Shown: positions 11,546-22,140 of the stretch, in pieces
Layout of the letters: every line of letters starts with the position of its first letter
Position numbering within the stretch: the stretch's first letter is position 1
Assembly (NCBI GenBank): GCA_006384855.1
Contig: VCJN01000374.1
Span: 62,001 to 126,000, forward strand
DNA length: 64,000 nucleotides
Direction of reading: 5' to 3'
Source of the DNA: Tetraselmis striata
Taxonomy: Eukaryota > Chlorophyta > Chlorodendrophyceae > Chlorodendrales > Chlorodendraceae
Made by a program: the position numbers and the translations under genes
Notes under the pieces: model-generated
Databases searched by the model: none
What the model was told of the DNA's origin: nothing
The model's input: only the letters and a program-made list of their open reading frames with translations

Positions 11546-13633
11546 GGTGGGCCTTCCGATGTTTGGCCGGCTCTTCACGCCTTCCGCACGTCCATTAAGG
11601 CGTCCGTGGGGTTTGAGGTGCGCTTCGACAAGATGCAGGCGTACAGCGCTGACATGGAGGCCGCGCGGCGTGAGGCTCCGGCCGACATCGAGTGGCCAGA
11701 GCTAGATGGCCATCACGGCATCGCGGTCCTGAACGTGCCGCTCGGATCGCCAGAGTATGTGCATGCGTACATGCGCGGCAAGGCGGAGGAGCTACGAGAG
11801 GAGGTGGACGCTAGCCTGAGCAAGCTTCTGTCTGCCAAGCCCAGCCGTCGGTACACCCACGCCTTGCATCACCACGCATGGGACCTGCTCAAGCATTGCA
11901 TGCAACACAAGGCGGGGTATTGGCTCCGCAATTGTCTTCCGTCCGAGGTGGAGGCCTTTGCGGAGGCGGTGGATGCCACCATCCTCGCGGCGGTCGAACG
12001 GGTGCTAGGGGTCTCTTTTGATCCCTCCACGTACGGCACCGACACCAATCCGGTGGTCACCGATTTCTTGGCGGAGCTTTTGCACGACCCCGACCCCATG
12101 GCAGCGGAGGTGGCTACCTTGAGCGAGGATGCAGTGGCCTTGGCGCGCAGTAGGCTTCACCTCCCCACTCGATTGAAGGGAGCCGGCATCCGCCGCATGG
12201 CTACCGTTCGTGATGCCGCCTTCATCGGCTGCATGAATGCCATCCTCCCAAGGTTCCTGACTAGGAACTCTGGCACCAACACCCCCACCCATGGTTTCTT
12301 CGACCCACAGCTCGGGTCCGTACTTGGCCGAGGCAGCTTCAACGCAAATTCTTCCGCCCGCCAGTACGACCACTGCCTCAACGATGCTCATGGGTCGGAC
12401 AGCTACGCCGCGGAGATGCGCGAGGCGTGGGGCCGCCTCCAAGCGGCTACTGGTAGCCATCTCGGCGACGCAGATGCACGCCAGATGGGGCGGGAAGTGG
12501 AGGCTGCGTCGGGCTCGCAAAAGGAGCTGCCGGCATTTCTAGACCAGGCCAACAACTCTCGGCTTCGAAATGAGGTGTCGCTCTCCCTGCCACATGTAGG
12601 GAACGGATCTTGTTCAACCAGCTCGACGCGGGGTCAGGCATGTGGACAGTGGCCATCCCCACCGCGCGGACAGCCATGACTCCGCATGAGCTGCGGGAGG
12701 TCGCTGCCGGGTACTTCTTTCTGCCTAGCCCGTGCTTGGCCCCGGTGGTTGGGTGCCATATCATTCTGCCCTCGACGGAGCACAACCCCGTCATTGTTGA
12801 TCTATACGGCGACGCGCTCATAAACCTCCCGGCGCCTGGAGACGCTCACTGGCGTGTACAGCACGACGCTATCGCAGATGCCTTCCGCGATCACTGTGTT
12901 CACGACCTAGATATCGCGGTACGGCGGGAGGTGGATGACTTGTTCCAACAGGCAGTGCCTCTCGGCAACACCGTACCCAGGGATGAACTCAAGGACCTAG
13001 TGCCGGACGCAGAGCTCTCCCTTCCGGCGTTCAACGTCGTGACCGGGAGCTACGATCCCCGGATCTTGAAGTCCACGTTGCTGGAGTTCAAGACTATGCG
13101 GTACGGGGTCAAGTACACTTCAGTGCCCCGGGCCACAGCTGTGGATCAGTTTTGAGCGCTCCCTGTTGGGCGACATACAACGGGGGTTGGCTGCGCGGGA
13201 TGCGGCGTGGCACAACACAGAGCCCGGACAGAAGGGTCCTCTTCGAGACATCCTGGATATGTCGGAGTACACGGGCATGGTCTTCGGCACAGTGGGTGAG
13301 GTGAGCAAGGGGGTGCACCGCACAATGCGTGGTATCGCATGCTTGGCTGCGGATCGGGGAGCCCTCTCATCGCGGGGCACTCGGTGCATCACCCGGGCTC
13401 ACCAGGAGGCCTTGCTCGCAAGAGATTTTCTCGGGGTCCTGAGCTTGGTGGCCGCTCGAGAGCGCGCTCGCTGCCTCATCAGACGGCGCAGATTCGTCTG
13501 CCATCCCGTTGATGAAGCTGCACAGCACGTCCGAGGATCACCCACACACACACGTGCTCGCGTGGTACGGACTCTGAACCGTGTGCGCATCACTCATCCA
13601 TCCCGCCTTATGCGGGATGCGGGCCGCTTTTAG
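11546..13633 (+). pseudogene. Family A polyprotein, thumb and PD-(D/E)xK endonuclease part
   Basis: Three frames that should be one run through this segment: 11606-12578 (thumb, with LHLPTRLKGAGIRRMATV), 12580-13150 and 13154-13633. The middle part carries HWRVQHDAIADAFRDH, then LVPDAELSL and, about 25 residues on, LLEFKTMRYG. The pair PD and EFK fits the catalytic core of restriction-like endonucleases. One base is missing near 12578 (GGTGTCG here, GGTGTGCG in the 36-38 kb copy), and one extra T lies in the run near 13150. The stop is TAG at 13631-13633. The nuclease call rests on motif spacing, not on a profile search. Confidence 0.65.
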
Positions 13634-13741
13634 GCGGCTTGCGGTGTTGATTTTCTAATTCTGGGGAACTGGCCTTTTTGTAATTCACACCAGTACCAGC
13701 AGCTCTAGGGAACTGCCCTTTTTGTAATTCACACCAGTACC
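13634..13741 (+). repeat. Family A 3' end with a 35-bp tandem echo
   Basis: After the stop codon the 3' end GGGGAACTGGCCTTTTTG...CACCAGTACC (13663-13697) is followed, nine bases later, by a near copy (13707-13741, AGGGAACTGCCC...). Its variant bases match the other family A end at 35991, so it looks like the last 35 bases of a separate insertion. TGTAA lies 14 bases before each end. Confidence 0.7.
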
Positions 13742-14439
13742 TCCCAGCCGTGAGATCGTAATCGGACGGCTGTGTAATTAAGGATCGTGGGCGGGCGGGC
13801 GGGTGGGTGGGTGGGTGGGTGGATTATAGTACTTAGTAGTACATCTCAGTAGATAAGCGCTTTAGTCATGCACCTATAGGCCCGATCCGCTGCACTATAC
13901 GGGTACCCGTACGGCAATAAAGCTCACCGCCGAAAAATCGACGCTTCGCTGGATTATGGCCTTTTCTATTCTATGGATGTACACACGTGCTACGGCAACA
14001 TGTAATTGATTATAGTCAGAAGTGCGGAATTATTTGCATGTTTTCTATTGTGCATCGTCAAGCATGACCGCGAACACTTTTAATCGCGGACTCCGGGAAA
14101 CTCGAGAATATATCCTGAGGGTAAACAAGCTATCCGTATTTCAATGGCTCTAATCTCGGACCATGCTTTCGTCGAGCGCGGATAGACATTATGTATGACA
14201 GTTCCAAGGACATACACGATTTTATAACGGAAGGTGGTAGTATATCATTAAAAATGCACCACGTACCACTCGGCGGTTGGCGCCGCCGATGCTGACGTGG
14301 CGATACGGACAGATACGTACATGGCAAGACTTACGAGGGGGACTTATTACCGTCGATGCAGATTACTTGCTAGAGGTTGATGCAGGTGGGAACATACAAG
14401 CAATTGTCCAGAATTGGGCAATAATTACTCGTTTGCCAT
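13742..14439. other. Spacer with a G-rich tetranucleotide repeat
   Basis: GGGC and GGGT repeats at 13791-13822 could fold as G-quadruplexes. The rest is A/T-richer, with no open frame worth reporting. Confidence 0.5.
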
Positions 14440-15250
14440 GCGGTATGCGGTTCGACGCGAACTATTGACGAAAATGATTGTCGTCCCAGGTGGAGGACTT
14501 CGCCGTTCGCGGAGTCCATCGACGGCGTCATCTTGGCCGCGGTGGAGCGTGCCCCGGGCGGTGGATGACATGTTTCAAAATGCGGTGCCGGCTGATAGGA
14601 CCGTGAAGCGGGGTGAGCTCACAGATCTAATCCCAGATGGCCGTCTTGATGTGCATGCACTCGGGCATGGTGGTGAACTTGATGCCGGCAACATGCAAGT
14701 CCTTCTGACAACGGTTAAAATCGTGCGATTTGCCAGATACAGCGCGGCTCCATTGAGCCAAATACACCGCGGCTCCATTGGCAGATTCTGTCGACCAATA
14801 CGAGGCTAACCTGCCGGGAGAGATCCGCGTTGGCTTGGCTGCGCGATCGGCTGTGGCAATGCACTGCCATGGGAGTTTTCAGGCCCACGCGCGCTACCCT
14901 CGATATGCACTCCTACACCGACGGGGTCTTAGGCTGTGTCGGCGAAATGAGCAAGGGCGTGCGGATGACCATTCGCGCGCTTGCGCACTTGCGGCTTCTC
15001 GCGGCGTATTATCGACCCTCGAGTGCTCGCTGCAACATCAAGGGCGACCAAGAGGCGCTCTTGCGTGGGGGCCTCGCCCGTAAGCTGAGTCTTGTCGCGG
15101 CCCGGGGGAGAGAATGTTGCCTTCTCCGCCGGCGCCGGTTCGTTGTGTGCCTCACGCGGGGTCCGGTGTGGTGCCCGGGCCGCCCTCGGCCTCTCATCTT
15201 GACCTCCGGTAGTCCCTGGGCCGCAGCGGAGAGCACTGGGATGTAGGCAA
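14440..15250 (+). pseudogene. Diverged family A endonuclease fragment
   Basis: The frame 14414-14809 gives AVDDMFQNAVPADRTVKRGE and LTDLIPDGRLDVHAL, and then LLTTVKIVRFARY. This aligns with the family A segment EVDDLFQQAVPLGNTVPRDE ... LVPDAELSL ... LLEFKTMRYG. A second frame (14830-15246) continues with SYTDGVLGCVGEMSKGVRMT, matching EYTGMVFGTVGEVSKGVHRT. The Glu of the EFK signature is Val here. It is a diverged relative rather than a recent copy, and dead. Confidence 0.65.
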
Positions 15251-17354
15251 ACTGGGGTTGGGAAACGTGTACGACTTGCATGAGCGGTGGAACAAGTTGC
15301 GAAGGACGGCCGTCGTACGGCTCTTCGACCTTCAGCGCACGGGCAGATTCTACGACGGCCGTCATGTCTTCCCATATGACCAAGCACTTTCCATCGCCCT
15401 TGGACTGGCCAAATATCCCCAAGGCCCAGGTACGTTGCAGATGTTGCTAGCCTTCATAGAGGGGCGGGACATGGGCCATGCGGGCAGAGACTCGCGCTCT
15501 TTTGCAAACGGTGGGCCTCATAGCGTTCAAATTTGACGCATACTAGTCGCTATTGCACTTCTCCAAAACCTTTTGCGCTTATTTATATCGGAGCACCCAC
15601 CATGTCACCCGGACTTATAGCATGAGTGAACCCTAAAAACCCTAAATGCTAAACTCTACTTCCTTATTGTCGGATAAATAAGCGCCTCACCAACCTTGGT
15701 GTGCGGTGCTTCTTTAAGAGTAAGTCCAACCGCGATAATGTTTAGAACTCAACGTTGTCTGATAGGTAAGGTTGGACCGAATTAATCTCCTTGGTCAGGA
15801 CCCCCCCTTCCCCCACCAACCATTTCTCAGCTTCCGCACGTTGTTTGTCAGACATCTCGAGCACTGTGTAAAGTTCTGCGATAGGTATGTTCCACTGCCC
15901 GCAGTGCATGTAGTTGTGTTGCTACTGCCTCATGTGCAACCATGCAGGTTACATACTAAGAGAGTGCAAAACAATTGCCTTCATACGGCTATTCCCCGTG
16001 TAACTAACCCCATCATGGTGCAAGACAGTGGCCGCATGACATGTATAGAGAGCAATGTACATTGTATGACTTGTGTATATCCATAAGTATTAGAGGTTGT
16101 TGTGGCGACGCCCGTGACCCTCCCGGCCTCGTGACCTACCATCTATTGTCTAATATACTCTGTCGCGCTTAGCCCCTTTCAACGCGTGCGGCGGGTGCAA
16201 GTGGCTTCTGCTCGACAGCCGCTATGGCGAACTTATGCTTAGCGGGGGTGGCGGGCTCATGCTCGGCGGAAAAATAAATCTCCCCCCCCCCCTCCCCCCC
16301 CCCCCTCCAATGTTTGTTGGGCGGAAACACACTACTAAGCCAGAAGATTTAAAATGGGTATCTGGTGGGTGCGGCACTCTGACGGAAATAGGATTCCCAT
16401 CTCGATTGTGGTCAACACCCCCACGCGAACTCCGGTCAACGTACGGGAATGGGGGTTCTGGCCCCCGGCAATGGGGGTCTGAGGGCGAGAATAAAATTGA
16501 TTACAACGTGCTAGTCGCATACTGGGTTGCTCTTAGGACATAGTACTACTAACCACAGTGGGAACACAAAGTGTGATCACAACTCAAGCTACCGGCCATC
16601 CTCATGTGCGTCCTAGCCCTACTTTATGGGGGCGAAGCCCCAAGACACCGGATTTGACCTATGAAACCGGCGTCTCAAACAACGGTCGGGCTGTATCGTT
16701 GTGTTGGTATCGGTGTGTGGCATAGCAATGGCAACCTAGATACTCATAATCACAATAAGGTGCACGCAAGATCGGTACGAGTACCAAATTAAACTCTTAG
16801 TAGACCATGCACGTAGTAAACGAGTCATTGACGCTCAGTCATGACATAGTCATCACTATAGCGACACGTGTATGGGTATATTTGTACACGACACCATCAA
16901 CTATTCAACTCCACATTGTCCAATAAGATAGCTCTTCAGCCTCGCTGTAAGCCTTAGGCAGGAGGCTTTAGCGGAGACAAGGAAACGATTTGCAACAAAG
17001 GTAATTGTCGCAGTGTACCGGAGCGTACACGGCTTTATACAGCTATTGGCTTGGCAGCCGATTGCAGGCAGGCGCTTTGGCTTGGAGATGCAATATAGTC
17101 TTGAAGCCATCGGGGATTGTTGCGGACAGCCTCGGGCATTGATGGCAGAGGCACGCGGGCGTAGTATGGATGTACGTCGGTAAGACGTTTAGCATGTACT
17201 GGTGGCGTGCGGGCAGTGAGTATGTGTATATATTTATGTATGTATATATATGTAGGTGTTTGAGTATGTATCGGTACGCGTATGATGAGTATGAGTATGC
17301 CGGTAGGGTTATAGTGGTAACCCTTACATCCATCCCGGGCCCCAAAAAGTAGAC
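15251..17354. other. Long stretch without a recognised gene
   Basis: A 92-codon ORF (15258-15536, +) follows the family A debris but has no recognisable domain. C runs of 11 and 12 separated by one T lie at 16282-16305. A/T-rich TATG-type simple sequence lies at 17220-17300. Nothing else stands out. Confidence 0.4.
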
Positions 17355-17970
17355 CTACGGAATACGCATAGTGAAGCGGGCGGTATACTTTGCGGACATG
17401 GCACGATAATCGGTTTTTGTAACCATTTTCCGGAGGGAAGGGGTGTTACGGGCGAAATCGTGTGGCATGTCGACATGATGTTTTAGATTAGCGTGCGGTT
17501 TCCAGGAGTCGTGGCAGTCGTCGTAGCCGGCCCAGTGTACAAAAACAACTAAGGCAGGGTCGCATGCATGATGCATTGATTTTTGGTCTATGCGATGTTC
17601 GGAAGGGCATCGACGATGAATTTGTCCTTTGGGGGGCTCGACTCGGCCGGGAACGGTATGGGCGGGGGTGCCCAGGGATTCACAGCGGAGAGAGCAAGAG
17701 ATGTGGAACACGGACTGTCTGGCAGTACATATATAGCGGGAGGCAGGCGGACATGGTAGGTCCGTGACTGAGGAAAGTTTGCGGACGATGGTGTATGGGC
17801 CGATGTAGCGTTGATGAAGTTTTCGAACGGGTTCATTGCGGTGAATGAGGTGTAAGTTGTGTGGACAGCCACACCCTATCGCCTTCGTGAAAATCATCGG
17901 GACATCTTCTACGGTTTGCGTAAGCTTTGATAAGCGTCGGGGAGTTTTCACTCTTCCGATACTAGGGCGT

Positions 17971-18385
17971 GTGAAAGCAATTCAAAAGATCCGATCATGT
18001 CATATACACGCGGGCAGCCGCATATATAGCCATATACAGCCGGTACACGGGCAGCCGAGTACTGGTATACCGCGCTATACTTATCGATACCGGGCAGCCG
18101 AGTATCAGTACGAGTATAGCTAACATTCCATCCTGACTCATCCATGGACGACTGATTCGATTCTCCGGGTGATAGGGAGTTTCGAACCAGTGACCTCTTG
18201 GATCGCAGCCAAGGCTCCGAAACCAGTGAAAGCAATTCAAAAGATCCGATAATGTCATATGTACGCGGGCAGCCGCATATGTAGCCATACAGCCGGGACA
18301 CGGGCAGCCGAGTACTGGTATACCGCGCTATACTATAGTATCGATACCGGGCAGCCGAGTATCGGTACGAGTATAGCTAACAGCG
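17971..18385. repeat. 255-bp tandem duplication inside the Gypsy remnant
   Basis: GTGAAAGCAATTCAAAAGAT starts at 17971 and again at 18226. The following 140 bases (with GCGGGCAGCCGCATAT and CCGGGCAGCCGAGTA) are repeated with few changes. The second copy ends near 18385. Confidence 0.8.
18169..18225 (-). repeat. tRNA-like fragment (tRNA-derived SINE debris)
   Basis: On the minus strand, TGGTTTCGGAGC is followed by CTTGG-CTGCGAT-CCAAG (a perfect 5-bp stem with a 7-base loop, shaped like an anticodon arm with U at position 33). Next comes AGGTCACTGGTTCGAAAC, a T-loop/B-box sequence whose 3' stem strand is missing. There is no D arm. It cannot be a working tRNA. Confidence 0.35.
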
Positions 18386-18707
18386 TGGGTGTCCTTTATT
18401 TTTTCACTATGTCGATGCCGTCGGCGGGGTCAACATGTTTGAACAATGAGTTTGCGGGTGTAAGCGGGTTTATGCCGTAGCGGGCCTCGAATGGGGTGCG
18501 TAATATTGCGGAATGGCAGGCATTGTTGTAGCTAAATTCGGCGAAATACATTATTGATACATTCGTCATGGTTTTGGTGTACAAAGGGGCGAAGGATTTG
18601 TTTGACAATGCGCGGTATAGTGTGCGTTTGATTTAGCCGTCCGTCTGGGGGTAATGAGTTATTACGCATGTTATTACACATGTTGTTACGGTCAGTATGT
18701 TGCTGCA

Positions 18708-18803
18708 TTTACCGTAGCAGACTGTCCCACAAATCTTCACCGCTTGTGACATAACATTATCGTTCCCGCCTTCTTGGAAATTGTAGTTTTCAATGCCTGA
18801 ATG
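18708..18803. repeat. Left flanking repeat of satellite 1
   Basis: The segment with ACTGTCCCACAAATCTTCAC and TTGGAAATTGTAGTTTTCAA recurs in the same orientation at 20608-20696, so the satellite lies between two direct copies. Confidence 0.75.
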
Positions 18804-20465
18804 ACGGCGCCACACCGCGGAACGATACCAAGCGGTCAACCGCACGTGCCGCGGCTTGTCGGGTCGCATCCGCTTTGTGGAGCTCATGGTTGCCCATATG
18901 CGCGTTAGTTCCCATTGCCGCGCTTTGTGATGGCTCCGGTATAGCGCGTGCCGCATGCTAGAGGCGCATATAGAATTAATGACGCAATGCGGTTTGCGGC
19001 GCCAAACCGCGGCACGGCACCAAACGGCCATATCCGCACGAGGTGCGGCATGTCGGAGCCTGTCCGCTTCGCGCAAGCGATGTTTGCTCGCATGCGCGTT
19101 CCTTTACCGCGCTTCATGACGGCTCCGGTATGGCGCGTTCCGTTACTTGAATACACTCTTCCAAAAACATATGCATGGGCGCCGTGCGGTTTATGGCGCC
19201 ACTCCGCAGCACCATGCGGCCCATCCGGACGAGCCGCGGCATGTTAGAGCGTGTTTGCCTCGTCCATTAAATGCTTGCCCATATGCGCGCCCCTCTGCGC
19301 GCTTCTTGACGGCTCCCGTATGGCGCGTGCCGTGCTTGAGGTGCATGTACATGTAGGGGCGCAATGTGAATTTCGGCGCCTCACCGCGGAGCGGTACCAA
19401 GCGGTCACCCGCACGAGCCGCGGCATGCCGGACCGTCTCCGCTTCGTCCAGCTCATGGTTGCGTGTATGCGCGTTCCCGTGCCGCGCTTTGGGACGGCTC
19501 CGGTATCAATAGCGCGAGCCGTGCTGGAGGCGCATATGTCGGTATTAGCGCCATGCAGTTTCCGGCGCCAAACCGCGGCACGGCACCAAAGGGTAATCCG
19601 AACAAGATGCGACATGTCGGAGCCTGTCCGCTTCGTGCAACTGTTGTTTGCTCGCATGCGCATTCCTTGCCGCGCTTCGTGACGGCTCCGGTATATATAG
19701 CGCGTTCCGTTATTGAAAATACACTCTTCCAAAAAACTTATGCACGGGGGGCGTGCGAAGTATGGCGCCACTCCGAGGCACCGTGCGGCCATCCGGACGA
19801 GCTGCGGCATGTTAGAGCGTGTTTACCTCGTCCATTAGATGCTTGCCCATGTGCGCGCCCCTCTGCGCGCTTCTTGACGGCTCCGGTATAGCGCGTGCCG
19901 TGCTTGAGGTGCATGTATATTTATGGGCGCAATGCGATTTACGGCTACATGGCGACACACCGCGGAACGGTACCAAGCGGTCACTCGCACGAGCCGCGGC
20001 ATGTCGGACCGTGCCCGCTTCATGCAGCTCATGGCTGCCCGTATGTGTATTCCCTTGCCGCGCTTTGTGACGGCTCTGCTATATTGCGAGCCGTGCTTGA
20101 GACGAATTTTAAGATATGGGCGCCATGCGGTTTCCGGCGCTACATTGCAGAACGATACCAAGCGGACACCCGCACGTGCCGCGGCTTGTCGGGTCGCGTA
20201 AGCTTTGTGCACTCATAGTTGCCCATATGCACTTTTGCTTGCCGCGCTTTTTGACGTCTCCGGTATAGCGCGTGCCGTGCCTGAGGCGCATATACATGTA
20301 TTGGCGCCATGCGGTTTGCGGCGCCAAACCGCGGCACGGCAATAAAACGGCCATCCGGACGAGCCGAGGTATGTCGGAGCCTGCCCGCTTCGTGCAGCTT
20401 TCGTTTGCCCGCATGCGCATTCCTTGCCGCACTTCGTGACGGCTCCGATACACTTTTCCAAAAAG
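18804..20465. repeat. Satellite 1: nine units of 184-195 bp with higher-order structure
   Basis: The anchor TGACGGCTCC(G) recurs near 18927, 19117, 19307, 19491, 19680, 19875, 20068, 20252 and 20438. One unit type carries TACACTCTTCCAAAAA (19145, 19720, 20450), separated by three units (about 575 bp) and then four (about 727 bp). Other types alternate between them. GGCGCC and CCGCGG words recur in each unit. The minus strand stays open across several units (188 and 147 codons), with a basic repeating product. I take that as a by-product of length rather than a gene. Confidence 0.85.
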
Positions 20466-20607
20466 TCAGTGTGATGCTTTACCATGCTGAGGGCTATATG
20501 CACCGAATTTCCGCAATAAAAAATCCGCGAAACGGGCACACTTGGGGCATGTACTTATTACTACGGCCATTTGTTGCTGAAACTACATGTACTTATTACT
20601 ACGGCCA

Positions 20608-20696
20608 TTACCGTACCGGGCTGTCCCACAAATATTCACCGCATGTACCATGACGTTGTCCACTTGTTGGAAATTGTCGTTTAATGCATAAATGAC
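20608..20696. repeat. Right flanking repeat of satellite 1
   Basis: Direct partner of 18708-18803. Next to it, CATGTACTTATTACTACGGC occurs twice, at 20549 and 20585. Confidence 0.75.
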
Positions 20697-21132
20697 TCTA
20701 ACACATATTTTATAGTAGTGTGGCGGATTATCCCGCCCTCCCTAGCCGTTAAGAGGGACAGCATTGACACTTCAGAGTATTATCATTTTATATATAAATG
20801 CTGTAACTTTACATAATGTAGTCATGTTGTTGCTGTCAAGGGTGTGTGATGCACCGCCCGCTGCAAGAGGAGGAATCTTACATGAGGAAGATGCAATACC
20901 ATGCTGCAGGATGAGGGATGTCCTAGCCGCAACGGATAAATACAGTCATATAGGACGAAAGGATGTATGCATGCCCGCGCCCACGCGCCGCCTCCGCACC
21001 GCGCGCGCCGCCCGCCCGGACATGGTACGGGTTGTCCTCACCACGTGCATTTGCGCCTTTTGAGGACATGCTGTGTAAGGATTATATCTTCAATTTTTTG
21101 TTATAGCGCCATAATTTTTAATTAATATTAAC
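20697..21132. other. Spacer without a recognised gene
   Basis: A/T-rich at the left and GC-rich near 20970-21030. A 99-codon frame (20764-21063, +) shows nothing recognisable. Confidence 0.4.
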
Positions 21133-21250
21133 AACCAGTGACGAGTTCCTAGTGCATATGAGTAAAAGTATAGCAACTCGCGCCATAACAAGACGAGCCG
21201 AGGCTCGTGCCTTTGCGCCGCGCATCCCCCTCCGTCGTTATGCCATGTAC
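21133..21250. repeat. Dispersed repeat R, left half of copy 1
   Basis: It shares ACCAGTGACGAG, CTAGTG-ATATGAG, GAGGCTCGTG-CTT and GCCGCGC-ATCCCC in the same order with 27851-27955. The presumed right half (AGTCGCCATCATCGCTAGTG) lies at 26797, beyond the inverted-repeat element, as if that element had landed inside copy 1. Confidence 0.55.
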
Positions 21251-21293
21251 GGGGTCAAGTATATCGAATGTTCTTCAAGGGGAATGGGACAAG

Positions 21294-21364
21294 ATTATAG
21301 CGTAAACGGTAGAGGCCACTATACTTCACTTATGACTCACTGAAAATGAAACAATTTACTAGCT
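21294..21364 (+). repeat. Left terminal inverted repeat
   Basis: It begins ATTATAGCGTAAACGGTAGA and ends ACAATTTACTAGCT. Confidence 0.85.
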
Positions 21365-21474
21365 TTAAACCCTGTGCAGGTTTTTAGGGTTCGCGTGTAC
21401 TGGCACAAAGTACATGATCACTTGGTGGCGGCGGAACGAGGCAGAGGCGGCGGGTCGAGGCAGGTTCTCCGAAG

Positions 21475-21501
21475 GTAGGTAGGTAGGTAGGTAGGTAGGT
21501 T
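21475..21501. repeat. GGTA tetranucleotide repeat
   Basis: Six to seven units of GTAG/GGTA just inside the left inverted repeat. Confidence 0.85.
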
Positions 21502-21589
21502 GCCGCGAAGTCGAGGCAGTTCTCCGCCTCCCACACATATCTAACAGTTCTCGCTGAAACAAGTAGGAAGTAGGGCTGCGGGGTCAGTA

Positions 21590-22140
21590 TGGGTTCCCCC
21601 TTGCGGGCTATACACGAACTTCGCGCTGCACTTGGGGAGGTGCGGGAACTCATTCAAGATCATGAGGGAATGTTTAGTAGGGAAGTTCTCGAGATGGCAA
21701 CAAGTTGTATCGGGTCTGCCGTCGGGTATGCCCGTCTCCTCACGTGGGGCAGCCTTGCGTGATGTTGCGACCTTGGAAGAGTCGTTAAGGGGGGGGGGGT
21801 GGCCAGCGCCCCCCTGCGTCTTTGGCCAAAGTAATGGCGTCTGAAGAGGGTGCCGCAGGCAGCCCCGGTATGCAAGGCATCGCTAAGCGTTCCGACACGG
21901 CAGTTGCAGGGGCCACACGGCCCACCCCGGCTGGGGCTGAGGTACAACCACACCATATCGGTCACTGGCTTCCTGCCGAAGACGGCCACACTGAATATGC
22001 CGACTACAAAGCGGTCAAGTCGGTAATCTCAGGCCTCTCTACTAATTGGCGGTTCTTGTATGCCTCGGCGGCTACAAAGGTATGCTGCCCCTCCTCAAAC
22101 AATTTCCGCGTGCAGGTAGCAGTCACCTGCGGTTGAAGCA
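21590..22140 (+). other. Unrecognised, possibly coding debris
   Basis: From about 21592 one frame reads GSPLRAIHELRAALGEVREL and continues, helical and charged, to a stop near 21763. A second (21822-22136) reads GMQGIAKRSDTAVAGATRPT and includes YADYKAVKSVISGLSTNWRF. A run of ten G (21789-21798) separates them. They could be parts of one gag-like or unknown protein; no domain is recognised. Confidence 0.3.

Larger units (their letters stand above)
9114..13741 (+). mobile_element. Family A LINE with restriction-like endonuclease, long copy
   Basis: The element runs from the TACCAG-rich repeat to the 3' end TTTTTGTAATTCACACCAGTACC. It encodes a Pro/Ala-rich N-terminal part, a reverse transcriptase and a C-terminal PD-(D/E)xK-type domain. 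No apurinic endonuclease domain is seen. A nearly identical 5'-truncated copy lies at 36288-38300 on the minus strand. The 5' end is approximate. Three one-base indels break the frame (about 11541, 12578 and 13150); comparison with the second copy shows the last two directly. Confidence 0.8.
17355..18610 (-). pseudogene. Decayed Gypsy pol remnant: integrase end and chromodomain
   Basis: Reading leftwards, 18608-18396 gives FAEFSYNNACHSAILRTPFE and ARYGINPL, the end of a Gypsy integrase core. After an intrusion of repeats (17960-18390), 17951-17355 gives KLHQRYIGPYTIVRKLS, the integrase C-terminal fold, and then VFVHWAGYDDCHDSWKPHAN, a chromodomain core. At least two frame changes separate these parts. 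It is unrelated at the sequence level to the intact Gypsy at 50.7 kb except by family. No LTR was found. Confidence 0.7.

Noticed and set aside
19244..19810. Gene for a basic repeat protein on the minus strand of satellite 1
   Set aside because: The frame is open for 188 codons only because unit length is near a multiple of three. Neighbouring units shift frame, and no start or domain is conserved.
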